Source: a virus | Strand: one strand, 5' to 3' | Virus record (IMG/VR): IMGVR_UViG_3300036790_000815 | Coordinates: 1-37,696 of that record | DNA length: 37,696 nucleotides | Shown here: positions 7,161 through 14,836 of the stretch, piece by piece | How positions within the stretch are numbered: the first letter of the stretch is position 1 | How the letters are laid out: each line of letters starts with the position of its first letter | The notes under the pieces: model-generated | The model's database searches: none | The model's input: the letters and a program-made list of their open reading frames with translations, nothing else | Told to the model about the DNA's origin: nothing | Program-made: the position numbers and the translations under genes

Positions 7161-7312
7161 GCGGCGAAGAAACGGTCGATACGCTGAAGGCCAAGCTGGC
7201 AATCGTCAATCGGGCGCTCGAAATCGCTGTCGACAAACACCTGGCGACGGTGGGAGAAGCGCTGTACCTGGCGGAAGTCGAGAGACAACGCGCTGGCCGG
7301 CTAATTGGATGA
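7157..7312 (+). CDS. Small helical hypothetical protein
   Basis: A 51-residue protein starting at GTG 7157, which overlaps the upstream TGA (GTGA), with AAGGGG upstream. The sequence is almost wholly helical with heptad-like spacing (VDTLKAKLAIVNRALEIAVD) and no Cys or membrane segment. It is not recognised. Its reality is supported by the stop-start overlap and by the composition, which matches neighbouring genes. Confidence 0.55.
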   Translation: MSGEETVDTLKAKLAIVNRALEIAVDKHLATVGEALYLAEVERQRAGRLIG

Positions 7313-7349
7313 AGTCGGCTCGCACTTCAACCTTTGAACTGGAGGGGAT

Positions 7350-7955
7350 ATGAGCGATGGAATTAGTGACAGCCATGAATACGCTTCTGGGCGCGCATTC
7401 ACGGCTGATAATCGGCGCACCGTGGTTGTGATGAGGGAAAGCCACGAAGCCGCCCAACTAAAGACGATAATCGGCTGGGTGTCTAGGCAGGGGCAGTTCT
7501 TCGGAGACGATGAGCGGACGGCGCGCTGGGCTGGATGCACGCATGAGCTATGTCCTGGCTGCGGTCAGGTAATCGAGCGCGGGTGGTGTAAGGCGTGTCG
7601 TGAGAAGAGGGATTTGGAGAAATGGGTTGCCGCTCCCCGCGAAACGTGGGACGGCACAACTCCGCTCTACTCGGACGCCTACGACAAGTATTTCTTTGAT
7701 GACGATTGGGAGGAGTATGCCGAAGCCGCCGGTCAGACTGTGGAGGATTTGCGCCTCTATATCTGCACGCCCCAGTATGGCCGCGAAATTGATTCGCAAT
7801 ATTTCGAGGACGAACTTCCAGAGGACGGCGAGGTGCCCGGCGGCATTCAGCTGGCCATGGACTCCTTAAACGATGCGATCCGTGAAGCCGGGCCGCTGTC
7901 GTGGTATCCCGGTGACAAGGTGCCTGTGTTCGACGCCGCATCAACCCAGCCTTAA
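7350..7955 (+). CDS. Conserved phage protein with Cys4 zinc knuckle
   Basis: A 201-residue protein from ATG 7350 with a strong GGAGGGG site. Residues about 42-90 contain WVSRQGQFFGDDERTARW followed by CTHELCPGCG...WCKACRE. The combination of this aromatic motif with paired cysteines recurs in many phage proteins of unknown role. A long acidic region follows (DDDWEEY, EDELPEDGE), which suggests interaction with a basic partner or mimicry of DNA charge. It is the last gene of the rightward early operon and is followed by a hairpin terminator. Confidence 0.75.
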   Translation: MSDGISDSHEYASGRAFTADNRRTVVVMRESHEAAQLKTIIGWVSRQGQFFGDDERTARWAGCTHELCPGCGQVIERGWCKACREKRDLEKWVAAPRETWDGTTPLYSDAYDKYFFDDDWEEYAEAAGQTVEDLRLYICTPQYGREIDSQYFEDELPEDGEVPGGIQLAMDSLNDAIREAGPLSWYPGDKVPVFDAASTQP

Positions 7956-7967
7956 ACCGAAAGGACG

Positions 7968-8000
7968 CGAGCCACACCTCAACCTTTGACGTGTGGCTCG
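7968..8000. terminator. Hairpin terminator between convergent genes
   Basis: A perfect 10-bp inverted repeat (CGAGCCACAC at 7968-7977 and GTGTGGCTCG at 7991-8000) with a 13-nt loop. It sits 12 bases after the rightward early operon and overlaps the 3' end of the leftward gene, so it could stop transcription from both sides. The U-tract is weak on both strands (TTCTCCTT rightward), so efficiency is uncertain. Confidence 0.65.
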
Positions 8001-8143
8001 TTCTCCTTAAAGATCTCGTCGTAGAGCCGGTTCATTCCCTGTCGAAACACTGCAGAGACGGAGCATCCGAGCTTTTCAGCAAGGATCTCTGCCTTTTTGC
8101 TTTCCTTTTTGGTCAGTCGAATGTGCAGCGTCTCGCTTCGCAA
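7979..8143 (-). CDS. Ribbon-helix-helix (CopG/Arc-like) DNA-binding protein
   Basis: A 54-residue leftward gene from TTG 8143 to the TGA at 7979-7981. The sequence begins MRSETLHIRLTKKESKK, an N-terminal strand with alternating polar residues, then helix A (KAEILAEKLGCS) and helix B (VSAVFRQGMNRLYDEIF). This is the ribbon-helix-helix pattern, with Ser at the helix turn. Such dimers bind DNA through the strand and act as repressors. GAGGA lies about 11 bases upstream of the TTG, a weak site, and no better start is in frame. Being divergent from xis/int, it is the best candidate in this window for a lysogeny or integration regulator, since no CI- or Cro-like gene is visible. Confidence 0.65.
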   Translation of the reverse strand: MRSETLHIRLTKKESKKAEILAEKLGCSVSAVFRQGMNRLYDEIFKENEPHVKG

Positions 8144-8197
8144 TTGCTGTGATTTCCTCGCCCCATCCTAACCTGAACTCCTGATAGCAGTTGCAGT

Positions 8198-8229
8198 TGT
8201 GTCCACATTGGGGTACAAATGTATCCACA
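8198..8229. promoter_or_regulatory. Pair of DnaA-box-like repeats in the divergent control region
   Basis: TGTGTCCACA (8198-8207) and TGTATCCACA (8220-8229) are spaced 22 bp start to start, two helical turns, in the ~200-bp gap between the leftward regulator and xis. The second matches the DnaA consensus TTATCCACA at 8 of 9 positions and the first at 7. They could be repressor operators or DnaA/Xis sites. Confidence 0.4.
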
Positions 8230-8271
8230 AGGTGCACACAAACGAGGGACATCTATAACACCCCCGTTATC

Positions 8272-8301
8272 TTGCACTGTTACCAACCGGCGGGATATAG
8301 A
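8272..8301 (+). promoter_or_regulatory. Candidate promoter for xis-int
   Basis: TTGCAC (8272-8277), a 17-18 nt gap, then ATATAGA (8295-8301) forms a sigma-70-like promoter about 40 nt upstream of the TTG start of the excisionase-like gene. It does not have the TAC-type -10 of the structural-region promoters, so it may be controlled separately. Confidence 0.5.
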
Positions 8302-8341
8302 TTGAAAAACCCACAATAAAACAATCTGTCCGGGGGCCCTG

Positions 8342-8545
8342 TTGGAGCGTTTGCTGAGTACCCATGAAGTCGCTGAAGCCTTGGGAGTTAAACCAGACAC
8401 AATCAGAGCCTGGCGTTCGCGCCGGGTAGGTCCAGAGTTTCACAAAGTTGGCGGTCGTCTGATTCGCTATCGCGAGTCCGACATTGAAGCATTTCTGCAT
8501 TTTGATGGGAGGGGGAATGGCGACGAGCCTCAAGCGGCGAGGTAG
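8342..8545 (+). CDS. xis: Excisionase-like MerR-type helix-turn-helix protein
   Basis: A 67-residue protein from TTG 8342. The motif LLSTHEVAEALGVKPDTIRAW followed by RVGPEFHKVGGRLIRYRESDIEAFL is the classic excisionase-family winged helix (helix_turn_helix 17/MerR-like): a recognition helix, then a wing, then Tyr/Arg-rich strand and a closing helix. It overlaps the start of the integrase, in the usual position for a directionality factor that bends attachment-site DNA during excision. It could alternatively be only a regulator of int. The family is clear; the excision role is by context. Confidence 0.82.
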   Translation: MERLLSTHEVAEALGVKPDTIRAWRSRRVGPEFHKVGGRLIRYRESDIEAFLHFDGRGNGDEPQAAR

Positions 8546-9704
8546 AGGCGGCGACGGCCTATATAAGAAGAGAGGCATTTGGTATTTCCGAATCATCGAC
8601 TGGAACGGCCGTCGCCGCGCGCTGAGCGCTCGTACGACCGTTTATGACGAGGCCCGCAAGCGCCGTGCAGCCTATCTCGCTGATCTGGAAAAAGGTGTCG
8701 ATGTCACGGCGTCGCCAAAACTGACGTTTGCCGCCGCGGCTGAGCGGTGGATCGATCGATGTGCCCTGGATCTCGCTTCTGGGACGATTCGCTGCTATCG
8801 CCAACGGCTGAAGAACATCAACGCTGCAATCGGCGGCATGCTGATCAGCAAGATCACGGCCGACACTGTCCGGCGCTACCAAATGCTTCGCGCACACATT
8901 CTGGAGGCCTCGACGGTAAACGCTGAAACCAAAGTGATTGCGGCTGTCCTAAAACAAGGCGGGTTTTGGCTTCGCGTCAAGCCAGAATTCCGATTTTTGC
9001 GTGAGCCAAAGACGCGCGCCCGAGCCGTGCGATCCGATGAACTCGAAAAACTGTTGCAAGTTGGATCGGAAAGAGCTTCTGATTCAATCATGTATCACGT
9101 ACTGCGGCTGTTTCGTGAAACCGGATTACGACACAAAGAGCTGCGCATGCTCCGCCGCCGGGATGTTGATTTGCAGAATCGCTGTATCTATATAAGTCGA
9201 ACCGCGACAAAGACGGATGCCGGCGAGCGGATATTCCCGTTGCTGGACGATGGACTCGACGCCATGCGAACCCTAATGAATATCGCTTCAGCGCAGGGAT
9301 CAGTTGATCCCAACCATTACGTATTTCCAGCGATTGATCTCGCTGCTGTGCATGGCTCTAAACACAAGAAACGAATAGCCAATCCAACCAAACCGCGCAG
9401 TGGCTTTGAGGATGCATGGCATACTCTGCGCCGCCTTGCGGATGTCGATCAAACTTTGCGATTGCATGACTTCCGCCATACGGTCGCCACGGATATGGGT
9501 GAGGCAGGCGTCCCTTCTGGAATCGCCATGGAACTCATGGGTTGGAAGACACCGGCAATGCGGGCGCGCTACGAACACTTTCAGACGAGTGCATTGCGCC
9601 GTGAGATCGACCGCGTCGGTGCCTTTCGTGCTGGATCTAAAGCATCTAAGCCAGAGCTATCCAAGTCGAATGTCGTTCCCTTCCGGCGTCCCGCTGCGCA
9701 GTAG
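8517..9704 (+). CDS. int: Tyrosine-recombinase integrase
   Basis: Start at ATG 8517 with GGAGGGGGA upstream, giving 395 residues; ATG 8484 lacks a site. N-terminal residues 1-65 form an arm-binding region (GLYKKRGIWYFRII). The core-binding domain spans about 70-165 and the catalytic domain about 170-365. Active-site residues are all visible: Arg205 (TGLRHKE), Lys232 (TATKTD), the box His317-x2-Arg320 (LHDFRH), Trp343 in place of the second His (MGWKT, an allowed variant) and nucleophile Tyr352 (ARYEHF). It inserts and excises the phage genome by site-specific recombination. It sits directly upstream of terminase rather than beside a lysogeny repressor. No attP core could be identified from this window alone. 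Confidence 0.97.
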   Translation: MATSLKRRGRGGDGLYKKRGIWYFRIIDWNGRRRALSARTTVYDEARKRRAAYLADLEKGVDVTASPKLTFAAAAERWIDRCALDLASGTIRCYRQRLKNINAAIGGMLISKITADTVRRYQMLRAHILEASTVNAETKVIAAVLKQGGFWLRVKPEFRFLREPKTRARAVRSDELEKLLQVGSERASDSIMYHVLRLFRETGLRHKELRMLRRRDVDLQNRCIYISRTATKTDAGERIFPLLDDGLDAMRTLMNIASAQGSVDPNHYVFPAIDLAAVHGSKHKKRIANPTKPRSGFEDAWHTLRRLADVDQTLRLHDFRHTVATDMGEAGVPSGIAMELMGWKTPAMRARYEHFQTSALRREIDRVGAFRAGSKASKPELSKSNVVPFRRPAAQ

Positions 9705-9714
9705 CCCTATCAAC

Positions 9715-9745
9715 TTGACTCGTTTCCTCGCTTCCGTGGTACAAG
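9715..9745 (+). promoter_or_regulatory. Candidate TTGAC-type promoter for the terminase operon
   Basis: TTGACT (9715-9720), 19 nt, TACAAG (9740-9745). The right half of the spacer (CGCTTCCGTG) is identical to that of the promoter before the capsid gene at 15475. It lies ten bases after the int stop and would transcribe the terminase genes with a leader of about 135 nt. Confidence 0.65.
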
Positions 9746-9823
9746 GTCATGGCGTGATGTGAAAGAGGGGTGCCGCTTGCCAGAGACCCGACGGGTCCTT
9801 CCCGAGCGGTTCGTCTTTGCGGG

Positions 9824-9839
9824 TTGCGCGCCGGCGCAA
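9824..9839. other. Short inverted repeat in the terminase leader
   Basis: TTGCGC (9824-9829) and GCGCAA (9834-9839) form a perfect 6-bp stem with a 4-nt loop between the promoter at 9715 and the small terminase gene. A second small stem (GACCC/GGGTC) lies about 40 bases upstream. No U-run follows, so these are more likely leader RNA structure, or part of a packaging or recombination site, than terminators. I see no gene in 9705-9884. Confidence 0.35.
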
Positions 9840-9884
9840 AATCGCTAGCGACAGGGTTTTTCAGGATCGGTTTCCGTTTCCGCG

Positions 9885-10442
9885 ATGGACGAGGGGCAAA
9901 AGTTCGGCGGACTGAACGCGCTACCGGTCGAAGATGTCGCAGAACTCCTCTCCGTCAGTCCGAAGACCATCCGCAACTGGCTCAATAAAGAAGACTTGCC
10001 GTGTCAGAGCGATGGTCGCCGCCGCGTCCTCGATTGGACGACCACCCTCGAATGGTACGTCCAGCGCCGCATCCAGGAAAGCGGAAAGCATGGAAACGAA
10101 CCGGAGGCCGGCTACTTGGTCGGCGAAGAAACCCTCGAGCAGGCGGAAACCCGGAAGACGATTGCCGAAGCTGACCTGAAGGAACTCAAGCTGGCTGAAC
10201 TCCGCGGGCAGATGGTGCCGGCGGATGAGGTCGGCCGCAATGTCGGCCAGGTTGCGAGCGCCATCAAGACGAAGCTCGACGCCATGCCCAACGCGCTGGC
10301 CCTTCGGCTCGTCGGGAAGAAGGACCGCGTGGAGGTCCAGAAGATTCTCCACGACGAGATCTACCGTTTGCAGCTGGAACTCGCCAATGTAGGGAAGCAA
10401 TACGAACCAAAGCGGATCGTCACGGACGAGGACGAGGAATGA
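9885..10442 (+). CDS. Terminase small subunit (Nu1 type)
   Basis: A 185-residue protein from ATG 9885. The N-terminus is a winged helix-turn-helix (LPVEDVAELLSVSPKTIRNW then a wing with RRRVLDW), the DNA-recognition domain of lambda Nu1-like small terminases. A long helical region follows (residues about 75-180), used for self-assembly and contact with the large subunit. It recognises the phage packaging site and hands DNA to the large subunit. The gene order (small subunit, 53-residue protein, large subunit) supports the call. Its stop overlaps the next start codon. Confidence 0.88.
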   Translation: MDEGQKFGGLNALPVEDVAELLSVSPKTIRNWLNKEDLPCQSDGRRRVLDWTTTLEWYVQRRIQESGKHGNEPEAGYLVGEETLEQAETRKTIAEADLKELKLAELRGQMVPADEVGRNVGQVASAIKTKLDAMPNALALRLVGKKDRVEVQKILHDEIYRLQLELANVGKQYEPKRIVTDEDEE

Positions 10443-10600
10443 TCGGGCCCCAGTTCCCAACTCCGGAAGAGCAAGAACGTCAGTTATTGGCGGCGCGTTG
10501 GAAGCGCATCCGCCGTGGCATTTATGAATCTCCGTTTGGGTCGTGGTTTCGAGGCCCCCATGCGGCCTGGCTCGTCGCCCATAAGTGGGGATGGTTGTGA
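10439..10600 (+). CDS. Small hypothetical protein between terminase genes
   Basis: A 53-residue protein from ATG 10439, overlapping the stop of the small terminase, and itself overlapping the start of the large one. It is basic and rich in Trp and Arg (RWKRIRRGIYESPFGSWF). Tight overlaps on both sides make it very likely translated. No family is recognised; location suggests a packaging accessory role, which is inference. Confidence 0.6.
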   Translation: MIGPQFPTPEEQERQLLAARWKRIRRGIYESPFGSWFRGPHAAWLVAHKWGWL

Positions 10601-12624
10601 AGCCGTTCGTCTGCTCCGACGAATCCAGGCAGGCTCTCCAGGTAGCCATCGCCGTCGGCCTCAACGTCTTCAGGCCAAAACCCCCGATGACGCTCTCGGT
10701 CTGGGCCGATGAACATGCCTACATCCCCGCCGGCTCCGCCAATCCCGGCAAGTTCTCAACATCGATCGCGGAATACGAACGCGAGCCGATGGACATCATC
10801 TCCGACCCTCACTACCGGAAGGTCGTCCTGGTGTGGGCATCGCAGACCGGCAAAACCCAACTGGGCCTGAACGCCCTCGGCTACTTCAGCCATCAGGAAC
10901 CCTCCTACATGCTGATGATCCAGCCGACGCTGGATCGCGCCCAGGAAATTTCGAAAACCCGCATCGCGCCCATGATCCGGGATTCGCCCGTCCTGCGCGC
11001 GCTGTTCCCTGACCCGAAGTCGCGGGACAGCGGCAACACACTCGAATTGAAAGAATTCCCAGGCGGCTTTCTGTCGCTGGTCGGCGCAAACTCGCCGAGT
11101 GGGTTGGCATCGAAGGCCATCCGGTTCCTTTACGCCGACGAGGTCGACCGCTTCCCGGAGTCCGCCGGTACCGAAGGCGACGTGCTCGATCTGGCCTATG
11201 TCCGTCTGTCGACGTTCTGGAACCGCATCGCCGTCGAAACCTCAACCCCGCTCATCAAGGGAACCTCCCGGATCGAGCACTCCTTCTCCGAGTCGGATCA
11301 GCGCTTTTACATGGTGCCCTGCCCGCATTGTGGCCTCGAACAGGTCTTGATGTGGCCCCGGCTGAAGTTCACGAAGGAGACGACACCCTCTGGCCAGACG
11401 CGGCCCACCGCCGTCTGGTATGACTGCGTAAACGACTGCCGGATCGAGGAATCCAGCAAGTATGAAATGGTCCGCCGTGGCCGATGGCAGGCGAGCGCAG
11501 AATCGCGTGACGGTCGCACCGCCGGCTTCCACCTGAATGCGCTCTATTCCCCATGGGTCGAGTGGACGGACCTGATCCTCGAATGGCTCTCCGCTCAGGC
11601 TGACCCGGAGAAGCTGCAGGTCTTCACCAACACGCGTCTGGTTGAAAGTTGGGAGCTCCGCGGCGAAGGTGCCGAGGAAACGGAACTGGAGAAGCGGCAG
11701 GAAATCCTTCCTACGGTGGCCGAACTGCCCGAAGGCGTGCTCCTCCTGACGATCGGTGTCGACGTCCAGCGCGATCGCATCGTCGCCAGCCTCGTCGGGT
11801 GGGGACAGGGTAAAGAGGGATGGATTGTCGACCACTTCATCCTCCGCGGCTCGCCGGCGCTCCCCGAAGAGAACCCCGACAGCCCCTGGCGGCAACTCGA
11901 CGAGCTGCGAGAGCGCCGGTGGAAGCACCCGTCCGGGAAGATGCTGCGCGTCTCCTGTACCTGCGTCGACTCCGGTGACCAAACGAAAATCGTCTACGAC
12001 TACACCCGTCGCCGTGAGCGTGAGCGGGTCTATGCGGTCAAGGGCGCGGACGGCTTTGGGCGCCCGCTGGTGAACGGCGGAACCCGTCCCGACAAAAACA
12101 AGACGCTGCTCTACCTGGTCGGCGTCGACACGGCGAAGGAACGCATCTACTCCGGACTCCAGCAGAAGACCCCGGGCGCTGGCTATATCCACATCCTGAA
12201 GGCGGAACACCTCGACCGCGAATACCTCGCCGAGTTGACCTCGGAGCACATCATCACCTCCCGGAAGCGAGGCAGGGCGGTGAAGCACTTCGAACTCCTA
12301 GCCGGTCGGCGCAACGAAGCGCTCGACTGCGCGGTCTACGCCTCGGCCGCGCGCGAGATCCTTCGCCCGAACTTCCCGAAGCTGTATGAGCGCATCTTCG
12401 GTCGGCCGCCCTTGCCGCCGGAATTGACTCCCCTGGTCGATGCGCTGAAGACGGTCGCCGAAGGCGTCCGCCAGGCATTCAAGGAAGAGACGAAAGAGCC
12501 GATTCCTGCGCCCGAAAATGCCGGCGCCGACCCGTTTGCAAACCTGCCCATTATTGGATCGTTCAAAAAGGTCAATCCGGTGCAAAAACCGGCATCCTGG
12601 CGCGATTCGTGGGAAATCGGCTGA
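10591..12624 (+). CDS. Terminase large subunit (GpA type)
   Basis: About 677 residues. Start candidates are GTG 10585, ATG 10591 and GTG 10597; ATG is given here, and GTG 10597 would match the stop-start overlap style of neighbours. The N-terminal ATPase has a Walker A-like motif WASQTGKT (about residues 82-89) and a Walker B-like LYADEVDRF. A zinc-like insert (CPHCG, later CVNDC) follows in the middle. The nuclease half includes IGVDVQRDRI and ALDCAVYASA, acidic positions typical of the RNase H-like endonuclease. It cuts concatemeric DNA and drives it into the prohead. GpA-type enzymes usually make cohesive ends. The protein appears intact. Confidence 0.96.
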   Translation: MVVKPFVCSDESRQALQVAIAVGLNVFRPKPPMTLSVWADEHAYIPAGSANPGKFSTSIAEYEREPMDIISDPHYRKVVLVWASQTGKTQLGLNALGYFSHQEPSYMLMIQPTLDRAQEISKTRIAPMIRDSPVLRALFPDPKSRDSGNTLELKEFPGGFLSLVGANSPSGLASKAIRFLYADEVDRFPESAGTEGDVLDLAYVRLSTFWNRIAVETSTPLIKGTSRIEHSFSESDQRFYMVPCPHCGLEQVLMWPRLKFTKETTPSGQTRPTAVWYDCVNDCRIEESSKYEMVRRGRWQASAESRDGRTAGFHLNALYSPWVEWTDLILEWLSAQADPEKLQVFTNTRLVESWELRGEGAEETELEKRQEILPTVAELPEGVLLLTIGVDVQRDRIVASLVGWGQGKEGWIVDHFILRGSPALPEENPDSPWRQLDELRERRWKHPSGKMLRVSCTCVDSGDQTKIVYDYTRRRERERVYAVKGADGFGRPLVNGGTRPDKNKTLLYLVGVDTAKERIYSGLQQKTPGAGYIHILKAEHLDREYLAELTSEHIITSRKRGRAVKHFELLAGRRNEALDCAVYASAAREILRPNFPKLYERIFGRPPLPPELTPLVDALKTVAEGVRQAFKEETKEPIPAPENAGADPFANLPIIGSFKKVNPVQKPASWRDSWEIG

Positions 12625-12637
12625 TAATCACGTATCT

Positions 12638-12667
12638 TTGACCATTTTTGAAGGTCCGATTTACTCT
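12638..12667 (+). promoter_or_regulatory. Candidate TTGAC-type promoter giving a leaderless start at 12673
   Basis: TTGACC (12638-12643), 18 nt, TACTCT (12662-12667), then 5 nt to the GTG at 12673. The start codon lies about where transcription should begin, and no Shine-Dalgarno sequence is present. It lies just after the large terminase stop. Confidence 0.68.
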
Positions 12668-12672
12668 CTCGC

Positions 12673-13299
12673 GTGAGCAGCTATCCCGGCATTCTGCCCG
12701 GTTGGATCATCTTTGACCTCGACGCGCCTCACCCGGAGCCGCTAGCCTTCAATGCCGGCGATTCGCTCGCGTGGAATCGCGGATTCGAGCAGTACCCGGC
12801 CTCCGGCGGCTGGACGCTGACTTACGTCCTCAATAATCAATCGCAGAAGTATGTCGTCAGCCCCTCCGATATCACCGTCGACGGTGACGGCTTCTCGGTG
12901 GCGATCCCATCGTCGGAAACCAAGACATGGACCGCTGGCGAATACCTCTGGCTCGCCGTCATGCAGAACACGGTCAATGGCGTCGCCGAGCGCTTCACTT
13001 GCGCGATGGGCCGCGTCGCGATCCAGGCCGACATTCTCGACGCTTCCGCTCCGGTCGATACCCGCGCCCTGGAGGAGATTGCGCTTGCGAACATCAAAGC
13101 GGTGCTCGCTGGCCGCGCCGGCGATGGCGTCCAGGAATACAAAATCAACGATCGCGAGCTTCGCCGCTACAGCATGGCGGAACTCTTCAAGCTGAAAAGC
13201 TACTTCGAGTCGGAAGTCAGGAAGATCCGGATCAAGCACGGCGAAACCGTGCTGCCCGATACCGTAGCCTTCCATGCGGATTGGGGACTTAATGGGTAA
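12673..13299 (+). CDS. gpW-like head-tail joining protein with extra N-terminal domain
   Basis: A 208-residue protein starting at GTG 12673, placed by the promoter geometry. The last ~75 residues (ALEEIALANIKAVLAGRAGD, VQEYKINDRELRRYSMAELF, then a helix FESEVRKIR) resemble lambda gpW, the small protein that seals the portal and lets tails attach. The order terminase, W, portal is that of lambda. The first ~125 residues are beta-rich with a FDLDAPHPEPL start and YLWLAVMQNT, and are additional to the usual ~70-residue gpW; they may be an added decoration or connector domain. The stop overlaps the portal start. The gpW match is moderate. Confidence 0.65.
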   Translation: MSSYPGILPGWIIFDLDAPHPEPLAFNAGDSLAWNRGFEQYPASGGWTLTYVLNNQSQKYVVSPSDITVDGDGFSVAIPSSETKTWTAGEYLWLAVMQNTVNGVAERFTCAMGRVAIQADILDASAPVDTRALEEIALANIKAVLAGRAGDGVQEYKINDRELRRYSMAELFKLKSYFESEVRKIRIKHGETVLPDTVAFHADWGLNG

Positions 13300-14836
13300 T
13301 CTCGTCACGCTGGACCTTACCGAAGCGAAGCATGCCGTCATGGAATCGCGCCTGACGCTTCCAGGGCCCGCGACGGGCAAGCGCGCGTATGACGCCGCAT
13401 CGTTCACCCGTCTCACTGAAGACTGGGCGACCTGGACGACAAGCGCCGACCTCGACCTGTGGGCGGATATCTACCGGCTTCGCGCTCGATCTCGCCGCGA
13501 ATCGCAGAACAACCCCATCGCCCGCAAGGGGATGAAGGTCTTCGTCAAAAACATCTTCGGCCCCGATGGAATCCGCCTGCGGATGAAAATCCCCATGAAG
13601 AAGGGGAAGAAGCTCAACGCCAAGCTGAATGAGCAGATCGAGCATCTGTTCCAGCAGTGGGGTCGCCGCGACTTCTGCACCGTCCAGGGCAACATGAGCT
13701 GGGAGCGCGCGCAGCGGTTCGCCGGCGTGCAGACCTGGCGCGACGGAGAGTGCTTCATCCGCCGCCGGTACGCGCCCAACAAATTCGGCATTGCTCTGCA
13801 ATGGATCGACCCGGATCAGCTGGATACCAACTATTTCCTGCAGCAATTGCAGAACGGCAATCAGATCCGCATGGGCGTCGAGGTGGATCCGGACGGACGC
13901 GCGGTCGCCTACCACTTCTGGGATCGCCACCCTGCGGAATGGTCGATGTCCAACCGCAACCGGATTCGCGTCCCGGCGGAAGACGTGATCCACCTGTACG
14001 ACCCGGAGCGGGTGATGCAGACCCGCGGCGTCTCGGAGATGGCGTCATCGCTGATGACCATGCACATGCACAACAGTTACAGCATGGCGGAAGTAGTAGC
14101 CGCACGGATCGCCTCGGCGAAGATGGGCTTCTTCGAGAAGACGGCCACCGATGCTGGCTTCGAGGGAGCTGAGCGCGACGAGGACCGCAACGTCAAAGCG
14201 AAGATGAACCCGGGCACCGTGGAAACGCTGCCTGAAGGCCTCACGTTCAAACCGTGGGATCCGCAGCACCCGACGACCGCCTTTCCGGCGTTTACCAAGA
14301 TGCTCCTCCGGATGATCGGCGCCGGCATGGATATCAGTTACGAGACGCTTGCCAATGATCGCGAAGGCGTCAATTACTCTTCCATCCGCGCGGGGCTGCT
14401 CGACGACCGCGACACCTGGCGGACGTGGCAGGATTATTTCTCCGATGAACTGACCGGCCGAGTCTTCAGCTGGTTCCTGGAGTCGGTCTGGCTCGCCGGC
14501 CTCGTGCAACTCGACGGAACTCCCGACGACTATGTCAATTACGCCGTCTGGACCGGCCGCGCATGGGCGTGGATCGACCCGCTGAAGGATGCGCAGGCCG
14601 CCACGCTGATGCAGCAAAACGGTCTCGAGACGCACACCGCCCAACTCGCCCAGCAAGGCGACGACTTCGAAGAGACGATGGAACAGTTCGCCTACGAGAA
14701 GGACTTCAAGAAGCAGCTGGGTCTCCAATTCGGAACCGACGTCCATGGCGTCGCCGACACGGCGGAAGACAATCCGGACGCCGAAGACGGCGCCTCCGGC
14801 GGCAAGAAGAAGCAGGGCGATGGCGACGGAAGCTGA
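13292..14836 (+). CDS. Portal protein (lambda gpB family)
   Basis: Start at ATG 13292 (upstream ATG 13274 is also possible), about 514 residues. The motifs WTTSADLDLWADIYRLRARSR, RKGMKVFVKNIFGPDGI, FAGVQTWRDGECF, IDPDQLD, VIHLYDPERVMQTRGVSEM and YETLANDREGVNYSSIRAG are the ordered blocks of the lambda gpB/HK portal family. It forms the dodecameric ring through which DNA enters and leaves the capsid. The C-terminus is acidic, then Gly/Lys-rich (DAEDGASGGKKKQGDGDGS), usual for portal tails inside the head. The end overlaps the next gene. Confidence 0.95.
   Translation: MGNLVTLDLTEAKHAVMESRLTLPGPATGKRAYDAASFTRLTEDWATWTTSADLDLWADIYRLRARSRRESQNNPIARKGMKVFVKNIFGPDGIRLRMKIPMKKGKKLNAKLNEQIEHLFQQWGRRDFCTVQGNMSWERAQRFAGVQTWRDGECFIRRRYAPNKFGIALQWIDPDQLDTNYFLQQLQNGNQIRMGVEVDPDGRAVAYHFWDRHPAEWSMSNRNRIRVPAEDVIHLYDPERVMQTRGVSEMASSLMTMHMHNSYSMAEVVAARIASAKMGFFEKTATDAGFEGAERDEDRNVKAKMNPGTVETLPEGLTFKPWDPQHPTTAFPAFTKMLLRMIGAGMDISYETLANDREGVNYSSIRAGLLDDRDTWRTWQDYFSDELTGRVFSWFLESVWLAGLVQLDGTPDDYVNYAVWTGRAWAWIDPLKDAQAATLMQQNGLETHTAQLAQQGDDFEETMEQFAYEKDFKKQLGLQFGTDVHGVADTAEDNPDAEDGASGGKKKQGDGDGS

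Noticed and set aside
9770-9988. 72-residue frame between int and the small terminase
   Set aside because: Overlaps the terminase start in another frame, is Arg-rich, and lies in a leader with hairpins.
11242-12288. 348-residue leftward frame opposite the large terminase
   Set aside because: Antisense shadow of a conserved gene with no motif or ribosome-binding site.
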